A stretch of DNA of 64,000 bases from Halovenus halobia (GTDB lineage Archaea; Halobacteriota; Halobacteria; Halobacteriales; Haloarculaceae). The DNA is taken from NCBI RefSeq assembly GCF_051414135.1, contig NZ_JBLKOA010000002.1, forward strand, positions 372,001 to 436,000. Reading direction: 5' to 3'. Position numbers and translations under genes: made by a program. Below are positions 22,178 through 30,255 of the stretch, piece after piece. Every line of letters starts with the position of its first letter. The first letter of the stretch is position 1. A model generated the notes under the pieces. It made no database searches. It was not told the DNA's origin and was given only the letters and a program-made list of their open reading frames with translations.

Positions 22178-24583
22178 TCAGCGCTCGACGCGGACCGTTT
22201 TGCGACGGCAAATCGGGTCGAGTGGCAGTTCTGGAAACACGACGCGAATCTCGAAGTCGAGTTCGTCGGTGTCGCCGCCGAAGACACCAACCGGGAGTGT
22301 TGCTTCGCCAAGGTAGGTGCTCTTCGTAGTCATTTCGACGCCGTTGACCGTGGCAGTGAGAGTGGCCCGGGCGCTGCCGGCCGTCGAACGGACAGTTACC
22401 TCCTGCAGGTCACGCTCGCCCGCCGGGATGGTCTCGGGAAACCCGCTCCACTCGACCGCGACAGCCGGTAACTCGGCCGCGCTCTCGACAAGTTGTTCGG
22501 CAACACCTTCGGAGAGCCCAGCCGCTGCGAGTTTCGTGGGTGTTGCTGCTGCCACCTTGGCTGGCGAGTCGTAGCCCGCAGCGGCGAGTGTGCCCGCCCG
22601 CGTCGACCCGACGCCATCGATAGCCGTCAGCCCGACCGCGTCCGCGCTGACCCCCGTCTCGACACGGGCCTCGACTCGGCAGACCAAGTTGGCCTGTGTT
22701 GCGGTCCCAAACCGGTCGACGATGGCTCGCAGTGACGCGAGGAGTCGGAGCGAGTTCTGTCGAATCACCCACGCGTCACTGCGCAACGCGGCCGGCGTGG
22801 TGTTGTTCATCGCCGACTTCAGGATAGCCAGCACCTTCCGGCTGCCAGATTCGAGGTCGGCAGCCTGCTCGCCGAGCACTGCCTCGATAGCGTCCTCTTC
22901 GTCCGACCGGGCGCTGACGCTGTCGAACTCCGCGGCCGTCGCGACGGCAGTCAGCACTTCCAGTTCCGTCAGGTCAGTCCGGTCGGCGAGCGTGCCGAAC
23001 CGCCGCGCCGTCGAGAGTTCGAGGTAGAACTTCGAGGTGAGACGACCCAGCGGCGTCGGTTCGACGGCGAGGCCATCCATCTCGACGAACTCGTTTTTGA
23101 CGAGCCACTCTAAGGTCTCACTAACCCGGCTGCGGAGTTCGTCGCCGGCAACGTACTCCGAGCCACGGTTTGCGCGCACGAAGTAGAACGTCGTCTCCAG
23201 CCAGTCCATCGCGTCGTCGATATCTGTGACCGTGCCCAGCGCAATTTCGGCGTTGAGATGCACTGCCAGGTCACTCGCTGGCGGGCCGCCCTCGTCCTGA
23301 TTGGTGCTGCGGTCAGCCAGCCGAGATTCGATTCGTTTGCCCTCAGAGAGCAACTCCCGGTATCGACTCACCGAGTCACCATCACAGACAACCCACGCGT
23401 AGCCCCGTTCGTCGTAGCCCGGCCGGCCCGCACGCCCGAGCATCTGGAGGACGTCCAGCGGACTCATCTCAACTTCTCCCTTCAGTGGGTCGTGGTGTTT
23501 CGTATCGCGGATGACGACGCACCGAGCGGGGAGGTTGACACCCCACGCCAGCGTCGACGTCGAAAAGAGCAACTGAATCTTGCCCTCACGAAACCACTGC
23601 TCGACGAGATTTTTGTCCTCGCGAGCAAGCCCGGCGTGGTGGAAGCCGACGCCGTCGAGGACGGACTTTCGGAGCGTGTCGTTGCTCAACTGCTCGGCGT
23701 CAGTGTGGAAATCGTAGTCCCCGCGAGCGCCCATCGGAATATCACGCTCGGCAATCTCGTCGCGGGATTTCTTCGCGGCCTGCACGGTATCCTGTCGCGA
23801 GGCGACGAATACGAGCGCCTGTCCATCCTCGCGGATGTGTGGTTCGGCGCGGTCGAGCGCCCGGTAGAGGCGGCGGTACTTGTCGGCGAATGCGTTCTCG
23901 CCGTGAGTATAGGTCGTCACGTCGGCTTCCAAGGGGACTGGGCGGTACTCGTCGCCGAAGGAAAACGTCGTCTCGTCAGGGGCATCGAGCCACGCCGCCA
24001 CGTCCTCGACGTTTGGCATCGTCGCCGACAGCGCAACGACACGGGGGTCACAGAGTCGCCGGAGTCGAGAGATGGTTACTTCGAGGACACTCCCGCGCTG
24101 TTCAGAATCCAGCAGATGTACCTCGTCGATGATGCAGCAGTCGATGTCCGTCACGAAGGAGTACCGCCGAGAGTCGTGTTTTCGCGTCGCAGAATCGGCT
24201 TTTTCGGGCGTCATCACGAGTACGTCCGCGCGCTCAGCTTTCCGGGAGTTCAAGTCACGTTCGCCCGTGACGACGTACACCGAGTAGCCGAGGTCCTCGA
24301 ACCGTTCCCACTCGCGTTCTTTCTCGTTGGTCAGCGCGCGCAAGGGGGCGAGAAACAGTGCCGTCCCGCCGGCGTCGAGTGTTCGACAGATGGCCACCTC
24401 CGCGACGGCAGTCTTGCCGCTGGCGGTGGGGGCGCTGACGACGACGTTGTCCTCAGTGTCCAGCAGCGCCGGCAGCGTCTCCGATTGCATGCGGTTGAAC
24501 CGCTCGAAGGGAAACGCCCCAGCGAAGTCCGGCAGGACATCCGAGACGGCGATTCCCGTCTCGGCGTCGGCACTGTGAGTCAC
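22178..24583 (-). CDS. Ski2/Brr2-like DEAD/DEAH-box helicase with Sec63-like domain
   Basis: An 801-aa superfamily 2 helicase. Motif I APTASGKT is at 51-58, the DEVH box at 153-156, SAT at 186-188, and motif VI QMLGRAGRPGYDERG follows near 400. The C-terminal portion has a ratchet-like and Sec63/helix-hairpin-helix segment (GLTAIDGVGSTRAGTLAAAGYDSPAKVAAA and on) and a final beta-domain (WSGFPETIPAGERDLQEVTVR). The order is that of Hel308/Brr2-type helicases; it is probably a second paralogue rather than Hel308 itself because of the Brr2-like C-terminal beta domain. It may act in RNA processing or fork repair. Confidence 0.88.
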   Translation of the reverse strand: MTHSADAETGIAVSDVLPDFAGAFPFERFNRMQSETLPALLDTEDNVVVSAPTASGKTAVAEVAICRTLDAGGTALFLAPLRALTNEKEREWERFEDLGYSVYVVTGERDLNSRKAERADVLVMTPEKADSATRKHDSRRYSFVTDIDCCIIDEVHLLDSEQRGSVLEVTISRLRRLCDPRVVALSATMPNVEDVAAWLDAPDETTFSFGDEYRPVPLEADVTTYTHGENAFADKYRRLYRALDRAEPHIREDGQALVFVASRQDTVQAAKKSRDEIAERDIPMGARGDYDFHTDAEQLSNDTLRKSVLDGVGFHHAGLAREDKNLVEQWFREGKIQLLFSTSTLAWGVNLPARCVVIRDTKHHDPLKGEVEMSPLDVLQMLGRAGRPGYDERGYAWVVCDGDSVSRYRELLSEGKRIESRLADRSTNQDEGGPPASDLAVHLNAEIALGTVTDIDDAMDWLETTFYFVRANRGSEYVAGDELRSRVSETLEWLVKNEFVEMDGLAVEPTPLGRLTSKFYLELSTARRFGTLADRTDLTELEVLTAVATAAEFDSVSARSDEEDAIEAVLGEQAADLESGSRKVLAILKSAMNNTTPAALRSDAWVIRQNSLRLLASLRAIVDRFGTATQANLVCRVEARVETGVSADAVGLTAIDGVGSTRAGTLAAAGYDSPAKVAAATPTKLAAAGLSEGVAEQLVESAAELPAVAVEWSGFPETIPAGERDLQEVTVRSTAGSARATLTATVNGVEMTTKSTYLGEATLPVGVFGGDTDELDFEIRVVFPELPLDPICRRKTVRVER

Positions 24584-24650
24584 ATCGGGTGACGGGGGTC
24601 AGCAAGTATAGGCGTTTCTGTCGCGGGTTGCTGTTCCGCAACAGCGTGGG

Positions 24651-25616
24651 TCACGCCGGCTCTTCTTCGATCCGGTCGACGATGAGATTGCGAAGTTCCG
24701 AGCGGTCTTCGATGTTTTCCATCTCCTCTTTTTCGATGATTGCCGTCCCGTCGACTGCCTCGCGGCGGGCACGGTCGACGACGTAGACTGACTGGGTTCG
24801 AGTGACGCGGCCGACCGAGGACATGATTTTCGCGCGTTTCTCGGCCGTCTTGGTGAACTCGGAGTGGCCGGTGAGCATCTGTTCCTGTTCGCCCTCGTCT
24901 TCGCTGACAGTCTTGAACGGCGCGCGGTCGGTCGGATGGACCTCGTAGCCGACCCGGGTGAGAACCGTGACAATCGCCTCGTCTTCCTCAGCCACGTCCG
25001 GGCCATCTGGTGGCTCCTCCGTGTCGCGAACTGACTCGCCGCCGTCTTCGAGCACCGACACCGGCGAGGTCAGCGGCGCGTCGAAGAGGTCTTCGAGTTC
25101 GGCCGCCACCTCGACGCTGGCGTCCATGCCGTCCTCGTACTTCGAGACGGTGCGCCGAGAGACGCCGAGTTCTTTCGCCAGTCGGCCCAGCGACCAGTCG
25201 CGGTTCTGGCGAACGTCCTGCAGCACTTCGCTATCGATGTTGACGTAGAGTCCGCCGGGCGCGGCGTAAATGAGCGGCGGGACTTCCTCGACGAACAGGT
25301 CCATCGCAGTGTCCGGCGAGAACACCGGCACGCCGTTACGGAAGTAGACAACACCGGGGTCGAGTTCCTCGTCACGGGTGCGCAGGCCGATGACAATCGG
25401 CGTCGCGTTCAGGTAGGTGCCCAGTCGGCGCATCTCCGCGCCGGTCCGGGCGTCGAAGGCGTCGATGTTGCCGAGAATCTTGACCAACAGTACGTCTTCG
25501 CCCCGGCGTGCCGCAACGTCGAAACTTTTCGGTCGGATAGCACAGCGGTCGCTGACCAGGAAGCCAGCGTCTTCGAGCATCGCCGTGACGTTTCCGACCA
25601 GTGCTGACCGGGACAT
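24651..25616 (-). CDS. archaeal HTH transcriptional regulator
   Basis: A 321-aa conserved archaeal regulator. The N-terminal ~115 residues (MSRSALVGNVTAMLEDAGFLVSDRCAIRPKSFDV in part, EDVLLVKILGNIDAF) look like a nuclease-fold-derived sensor. A helix-turn-helix of the Cro/XRE type follows (WSLGRLAKELGVSRRTVSKYEDG, ~145-167), and the C-terminal domain resembles the first (a repeated RVGYEVHPTDRAPFKTV). This layout is that of the widely conserved archaeal putative HTH regulators of unknown target. It diverges from tiaS with a shared 111-bp promoter region, so it may control tiaS or itself. Confidence 0.85.
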   Translation of the reverse strand: MSRSALVGNVTAMLEDAGFLVSDRCAIRPKSFDVAARRGEDVLLVKILGNIDAFDARTGAEMRRLGTYLNATPIVIGLRTRDEELDPGVVYFRNGVPVFSPDTAMDLFVEEVPPLIYAAPGGLYVNIDSEVLQDVRQNRDWSLGRLAKELGVSRRTVSKYEDGMDASVEVAAELEDLFDAPLTSPVSVLEDGGESVRDTEEPPDGPDVAEEDEAIVTVLTRVGYEVHPTDRAPFKTVSEDEGEQEQMLTGHSEFTKTAEKRAKIMSSVGRVTRTQSVYVVDRARREAVDGTAIIEKEEMENIEDRSELRNLIVDRIEEEPA

Positions 25617-25697
25617 AGTTCTATCCGAGGTTAGCTAGCCACACCTTATATGAGTTGTGGCGCTATCGGGGCCAATTCGGGCGGTTTCTCCGAAAGC

Positions 25698-25706
25698 CGT
25701 TTTATT
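25698..25706 (+). promoter_or_regulatory. TATA-like box for tiaS
   Basis: CGTTTTATT, just ~27 bp before the GTG at 25728, supports a leaderless transcript beginning at that GTG. Confidence 0.5.
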
Positions 25707-25727
25707 GCGGCCGAAGTAACGCTGCCC

Positions 25728-26990
25728 GTGACCATCGTCGGCATCGACGACACCGACTCCCGAACACTCGGGATGTGTACGACCTATCTCGGCGCTGAAC
25801 TCGCGGGACTGCTCCGAGACGCTGGCGCGACTGTCGAGCGCACGCTGCTCGTCCGCCTGAATCCTGCCGTCGAACACAAGACCCGAGGGAACGCTGCCGT
25901 CGCCGTCCACTGCGACATCGACCCAGCTAGCGCACACGAAATTGTCGACGAGGTGCTCGACCGCGCGGCGACGGAAGACGACCAGACGAGTCCGGGGGCC
26001 GTCGTGGCCGACTGTTCGCCCGATGCTGTCCCCAAGTCAGTTGCCGAATTCGCCGTCGATGCCGTCCAGACGCGTCACGACCTCGCCGACGCGCGAACAC
26101 TGATTGCGGAGTCCGGATATCGTTCGGCGACACGAGCGGGTGGCCGAGGCCGAATCGGCGCGCTCGCGGCCGTTGGGGCGTGGACAGCCTTCGAGGAGTG
26201 GACCTACGAGTGTATCTCCTACCGAGAGCGCGAGCGATGGGGGAGCGAGCGAGCGGTCGGTCACGACTCGGTGTTTGCGGCCGCCGAGAATGGGTATCCG
26301 GCCGTCTGGGACACGGTCGACCGCGTCGAGGAGACGGCGGTCTGCGTCCCCCGAACGCCGTGTCCGATCTTGCACGGTATCAGGGGCGACGACCCCGACG
26401 CTGTCCGCTCGGTGGCCGAGCAAATCGAGAGCGAAGCCGTTGCGTCCCGGCACCTGTTCGTCACCAACCAGGGCACCGACGCGCATCTTCAGGCCGGACG
26501 GGTCGCGAACGTACAGGACGGCCACAGCTACCGCCTGACTGCGACCGTCGCATCAGCGCCGGAAACACGCGAGGGCGGCCACGTCTTTCTCGAACTCGAA
26601 GACGACGAGCGACTCCAAGCCGCGGCGTTCGAGCCGACGAAACGCTTCCGTGACCGCGTGCGAGCGCTCCGTCCGGGCGACAGAATCACCGCCTGCGGCG
26701 AAGTCTCGGACGGCACGCTGAAACTGGAGAAGTTCGCACTGCGTGAGCGCGTCGAGTCGGAGCGCGTCACGCCGGACTGCCCCGACTGCGGCCGGTCGAT
26801 GAAGTCAGCAGGCGCGAACGCGGGCTATCGCTGTCGAGACTGTGCAACGAGTGCGCCGGAGAAAGTCAAGCGAGCACTCGAGCGCGACATCGAACTGGGC
26901 TGGTACGAGGTGCCGCCGGTCGCGCGCCGGCACATCGCCAAACCGCTGGTCCGGGGTGGATTCGACGGGTCAACCAATCCCGAACGGTGA
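25728..26990 (+). CDS. tiaS: tRNA(Ile2) 2-agmatinylcytidine synthetase TiaS
   Basis: Modifies C34 of tRNA-Ile(CAU) with agmatine, letting it read AUA codons; essential in archaea. The start is a GTG giving VTIVGIDDTDSRTLGMCT, the nearly invariant N-terminal motif of the family. Other features are the acidic catalytic segment, the AGGRGRIGALAAVGAW loop, an OB-fold region (DGHSYRLTATVAS...GHVFLELED) and a C-terminal zinc ribbon CPDCGRSMKSAG...CRDC. The length, 420 aa, is typical. A low-complexity stretch RERERWGSERAVGHDS near residue 165-180 may be a lineage insertion. Confidence 0.93.
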   Translation: MTIVGIDDTDSRTLGMCTTYLGAELAGLLRDAGATVERTLLVRLNPAVEHKTRGNAAVAVHCDIDPASAHEIVDEVLDRAATEDDQTSPGAVVADCSPDAVPKSVAEFAVDAVQTRHDLADARTLIAESGYRSATRAGGRGRIGALAAVGAWTAFEEWTYECISYRERERWGSERAVGHDSVFAAAENGYPAVWDTVDRVEETAVCVPRTPCPILHGIRGDDPDAVRSVAEQIESEAVASRHLFVTNQGTDAHLQAGRVANVQDGHSYRLTATVASAPETREGGHVFLELEDDERLQAAAFEPTKRFRDRVRALRPGDRITACGEVSDGTLKLEKFALRERVESERVTPDCPDCGRSMKSAGANAGYRCRDCATSAPEKVKRALERDIELGWYEVPPVARRHIAKPLVRGGFDGSTNPER

Positions 26991-27228
26991 GCCTTGGCCC
27001 GTGTCGGAGCTACCGAAACAGTTCCCTCGTGATTTTGTCAGAATGTGCCGTGGAAGATGGAAGGCACGTGTCGGTCGCTGCGGTTTCTGGTGCTGATAAA
27101 AAAGAATCAGTAGAGACCATCTCTAGCGTTTATATGCGAACCCAGATCCGTGTTCGGTATGAGGAAATTCACTATTGTAAACACTAGTAGTCGGTGCCAT
27201 TAATTACGTATGTCAACTTATGGTGTGT
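26991..27228. other. 238-bp intergenic region upstream of the PKD protein
   Basis: Base composition shifts from G+C-rich to clearly AT-richer within this gap, around 27100. It probably contains the promoter of the PKD gene; candidates are AT-rich stretches at ~27127-27136 and ~27199-27206. No gene seen. Confidence 0.4.
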
Positions 27229-28923
27229 ATGCGCCGAAGAAGCTTGATAAAAGCCGGAATCATGTCATCAGCAGTACCAGTAATAGTACATCAAGCTAGC
27301 ACCTCCGGACGGGCGGACACAGATGTTATCTCTGAGATAACCCTTCCGCAGGATGGTGCCAGAGGGCTAGGAGCAACAGTAGTTGACGGTTCGTCAGCTT
27401 TTGCTGCTAGTTTTCCAGATGGCGAAGTATACTATGTGTATCTGGACGGTTCAAGTGACGGCCCGCTTCAGTACGAAGACGGGACATATCCTCCGACGAT
27501 CAATGGAATCGGGATAAACAGTACACACGTGTACTGGAGTTCGAATTATGATTTAAGAAAAGCAGAATTCGGCTCTGACAAAGAACCGACTGAACGAGAC
27601 ATGCCACAGATAATCCAATCTGTCGCCACTGACGAAGATAATACTGTCGTGTGGGTCGGTGGTGAAGAGGGCAGAATTTGGGAGGTTGACCCCGATACCC
27701 TCGGTATTGAAAGTTCGATTAGTGTTAGCGGTTCAGTATTCGCTTTAGCATACGATGGTGATTACTTATGGATTGGTCATACGGACTCGGGTCAGATACA
27801 GCAATATGATACATCAACTAGAACTACGGTAGCGACTTACGATTACCCGAACGCCCAGACAATCTATGATTATGGGTATCTTGACAACCGCCTGTGGCTT
27901 TTGGGAGATGGGACACTGTATCAAACGAGTATAGACAAGTCGGTACCCAACGACACTCCCTCTGCATCGTTCTCGGTCTCTCAGAATAATCCAGAGGCCG
28001 GAGACACAGTGTCATTCGATGCATCGACATCGAGTGACCCTGATGGACGCGTCCAGTCGTACGAGTGGGACTTCACGGAAGACGGTTCAGTCGATGAAAC
28101 AGGGGAGACTGCGTCCTACAACTACAACACCCCGGGAGAATACACGGTTTCTCTCACTGTCACAGACGACGATGGTGCTACTGATAGTGCTACCCAAACT
28201 GTGACAGTCACTGAAATGAACGAGCCACCAGAAGCACAGATATCAATCTCTCCGTCTGAGCCGGAAGTCGGCCAAGAGGTCACCTTCTCTGCTGGTGGCT
28301 CCTCGGACCCCGACGGGTCGATCTCGACGTACGAATGGTATCTCTCGGGAGACGGGTCAGTTGATGAAACAGGAGAAACTGCGTCTTATCTGTACACTAA
28401 TTCCGGGGAATACACGGTTTCGCTGACTGTCACAGACGATGAGGGTGTAACTGATGACATTACTCGTACTGTGACAGTCACGGAGATGAGCGAGCCACCG
28501 GAAGCACGGATGTCAGTCTCACCGTCTGAGCCGGAAGTCGGCCAAGAAGTTACCTTCTCTGCTGGTGGCTCCTCAGACCCTGACGGGTCGATTTCGACGT
28601 ACGAATGGGACCTCACGGGGGACGGTTCCGTAGAAACGACGGGACAGGAGGTAACCTATACGTATGACTCCTCGGGCGAGTTTTGGGTCACACTCACTGT
28701 CGTTGATAGCGATGATTTGAGCAGTGAAACTCGAAACCAAATCACTGTGCAGGCTGGTGGAACTGACGAATCGGACGAAGAACAGACTAGCGGTGATGGG
28801 TCCGACAGCAACACAACTGACGAATCTGGGCCAGGATTTGGAATCGGAAGTGGGCTTGCTGGTATCGGTGGATCGCTATACATGTTGAAGCGTCGGCTTG
28901 GTGACGAGCAGAGCTCAGAATGA
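27229..28923 (+). CDS. Tat-exported PKD-domain surface protein with PGF-CTERM
   Basis: A 564-aa secreted protein. The N-terminus MRRRSLIKAGIMSSAVPVIV is a twin-arginine signal, so export in folded form is expected. Residues ~30-240 contain repeated strand motifs (HVYWSSNYDLRKAEFG, VVWVGGEEGRIWEVD, LWIGHTDSGQIQQYD) like a beta-propeller. Three PKD domains follow at ~244-328, 332-418 and 422-507, then an acidic Thr/Ser-rich linker and PGFGIGSGLAGIGGSLYMLKRR, a PGF-CTERM archaeosortase signal for lipid anchoring. The gene is AT-richer than its surroundings and may be acquired. An ATG 9 bp upstream is an alternative start. Confidence 0.85.
   Translation: MRRRSLIKAGIMSSAVPVIVHQASTSGRADTDVISEITLPQDGARGLGATVVDGSSAFAASFPDGEVYYVYLDGSSDGPLQYEDGTYPPTINGIGINSTHVYWSSNYDLRKAEFGSDKEPTERDMPQIIQSVATDEDNTVVWVGGEEGRIWEVDPDTLGIESSISVSGSVFALAYDGDYLWIGHTDSGQIQQYDTSTRTTVATYDYPNAQTIYDYGYLDNRLWLLGDGTLYQTSIDKSVPNDTPSASFSVSQNNPEAGDTVSFDASTSSDPDGRVQSYEWDFTEDGSVDETGETASYNYNTPGEYTVSLTVTDDDGATDSATQTVTVTEMNEPPEAQISISPSEPEVGQEVTFSAGGSSDPDGSISTYEWYLSGDGSVDETGETASYLYTNSGEYTVSLTVTDDEGVTDDITRTVTVTEMSEPPEARMSVSPSEPEVGQEVTFSAGGSSDPDGSISTYEWDLTGDGSVETTGQEVTYTYDSSGEFWVTLTVVDSDDLSSETRNQITVQAGGTDESDEEQTSGDGSDSNTTDESGPGFGIGSGLAGIGGSLYMLKRRLGDEQSSE
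28201..28740 (+). repeat. 270-bp direct DNA repeats encoding PKD domains
   Basis: The segments beginning at 28201 and 28471 (both GTGACAGTCA) are closely similar at DNA level with a 270-bp period (90 codons). The block GAGCCGGAAGTCGGCCAAGA with what follows is nearly identical in both. This points to recent duplication or gene conversion of PKD units 2 and 3. Confidence 0.8.
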
Positions 28924-29201
28924 CGAATTAAGTGTCTCTATTCAGCATTCTGCATGTGACAGCAACAGGCCGGGTGATTCCAACATTCCTGAATAGAGGG
29001 CGCATATTGACCAGTCGTGGAGTGAGAGTATAACTCAGCCCGCTGACCGCACGACGAAACGAGACGAGTAGTACTGGCGAGAGTATCTCACCGCAGGGAG
29101 CCACATATTGAACTCAGCCTCAACATCTTGTACAGTAACTGGCAGTAATATCAGCAGACTGTCTTTGTTTCACCAGATTTGGGAACTGTCTTGCCGACCA
29201 G
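28924..29201. other. 278-bp intergenic region
   Basis: Between the convergent PKD and ArsA/Get3-like genes. Composition returns to G+C-rich near 29200. I saw no gene, hairpin or repeat that I can support. Confidence 0.4.
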
Positions 29202-30209
29202 TCACTCGGCGAGACAGGCTGCAACCACCCGAAGAAGGCGCTCGCCGTGGACCTCCTCGGCGAACAGCGGAACACGCCGGACCGTGTGGCCCCGGAAGAG
29301 TTCTTGGGAGGCAGCGAGTGCCTCCTGCTGGACCTCCCAGCGGCGGGCACAGAAGTCACAGTCGGTGTGATTCGGCGCAACGACCCATTCAGGGTCGATG
29401 TCGGCAACTTCCGTCGGGTCCTGCATCACTCGGTTGACGACGACTGTGCCGACGGGGATACCGAAGCCGTCGAGACGGTCGAGCAGTCGTTTCGACTCCT
29501 GAACGCTCAGTTCCTCGGGCACCATCACGACGCGGAAGTCCGTGCGTGCCGGGTCCCGAAGCAGGTCACGAAGGCGCTCGATCTGTTCGGAGAACTCCCG
29601 AAGGCTCGCCTCGGCGTCCTCGTCGTCATCGCCGAACAGCCCCCCAACTAGCCCGCTCATCTTCTCGCGCATCGTGAGTATTTTGCCGGCCATCGAGTCG
29701 AGCATCTCCGGCAGTTCCAGCAGGCGCAGCGTGTGTCCGGTCGGCGCGGTGTCGACGACGACGCGCTCGAATCGTGGGTCATCGAGATACTCCAAGAGGA
29801 GTCGAATGGCTGCGGCTTCGTCGGACCCCGGCATCGACCCGCCGAGTGGGTCCGGGCCGTCGCCGAGCATCCCCGCGAGTGGGTTCGCCTCGCCGCCGAA
29901 GGGGCCATCTTGCAGGGCAGCCTCGGGGTCGATTTCGGCAGCATAGAGTGGCATATCGTCACGGACCTGTGCCGGTTCGCTCGGGACATCGACCGCCAGC
30001 GTGTCCGACAGCGAGTGGGCCGGGTCGGTTGAAACTACCAGCGTCGGAGTGTCGTCGCGGGCGCTCGCGAGCGCAGTCGCGGCAGCCATCGTCGTCTTTC
30101 CGACGCCGCCTTTCCCACCGTAGAGAATGTACTCGGCGGCATCGATACCGGTCGGGACGGCGGCGTCATCGACGGGAACATCCTCGACTGGCTCGACATC
30201 GACGTTCAT
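29202..30209 (-). CDS. ArsA/Get3 (TRC40) family ATPase
   Basis: A 335-aa P-loop ATPase of the ArsA/Get3 family. The deviant Walker A is GGKGGVGKTT (31-40), switch I VVSTDPAHSLSD, switch II DTAPTGHTLRLLELPE, and the A-loop PEELSVQESKRLLDRL. A CDFC pair at Cys284/Cys287 corresponds to the zinc-binding CxxC that bridges the Get3 dimer, so a tail-anchored-protein targeting role is likelier than arsenite export. No arsenic genes are nearby. The start at 30209 gives a natural N-terminus; the longer upstream frame is not haloarchaeal in character. Confidence 0.92.
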   Translation of the reverse strand: MNVDVEPVEDVPVDDAAVPTGIDAAEYILYGGKGGVGKTTMAAATALASARDDTPTLVVSTDPAHSLSDTLAVDVPSEPAQVRDDMPLYAAEIDPEAALQDGPFGGEANPLAGMLGDGPDPLGGSMPGSDEAAAIRLLLEYLDDPRFERVVVDTAPTGHTLRLLELPEMLDSMAGKILTMREKMSGLVGGLFGDDDEDAEASLREFSEQIERLRDLLRDPARTDFRVVMVPEELSVQESKRLLDRLDGFGIPVGTVVVNRVMQDPTEVADIDPEWVVAPNHTDCDFCARRWEVQQEALAASQELFRGHTVRRVPLFAEEVHGERLLRVVAACLAE

Positions 30210-30255
30210 ACGCGGCGCTATGCGCTGGTCGGTTGTGTACCCGTCGAAACCGTTG

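Noticed and set aside
23258..24592. Plus-strand 444-codon frame opposite the helicase gene
   Set aside because: It is fully antisense to a helicase with complete motifs; the frame is open only because of third-position G+C bias.
28201..28740. Transposon-type direct repeats
   Set aside because: The 270-bp period equals one PKD domain in frame, so this is protein-domain duplication rather than a mobile element.
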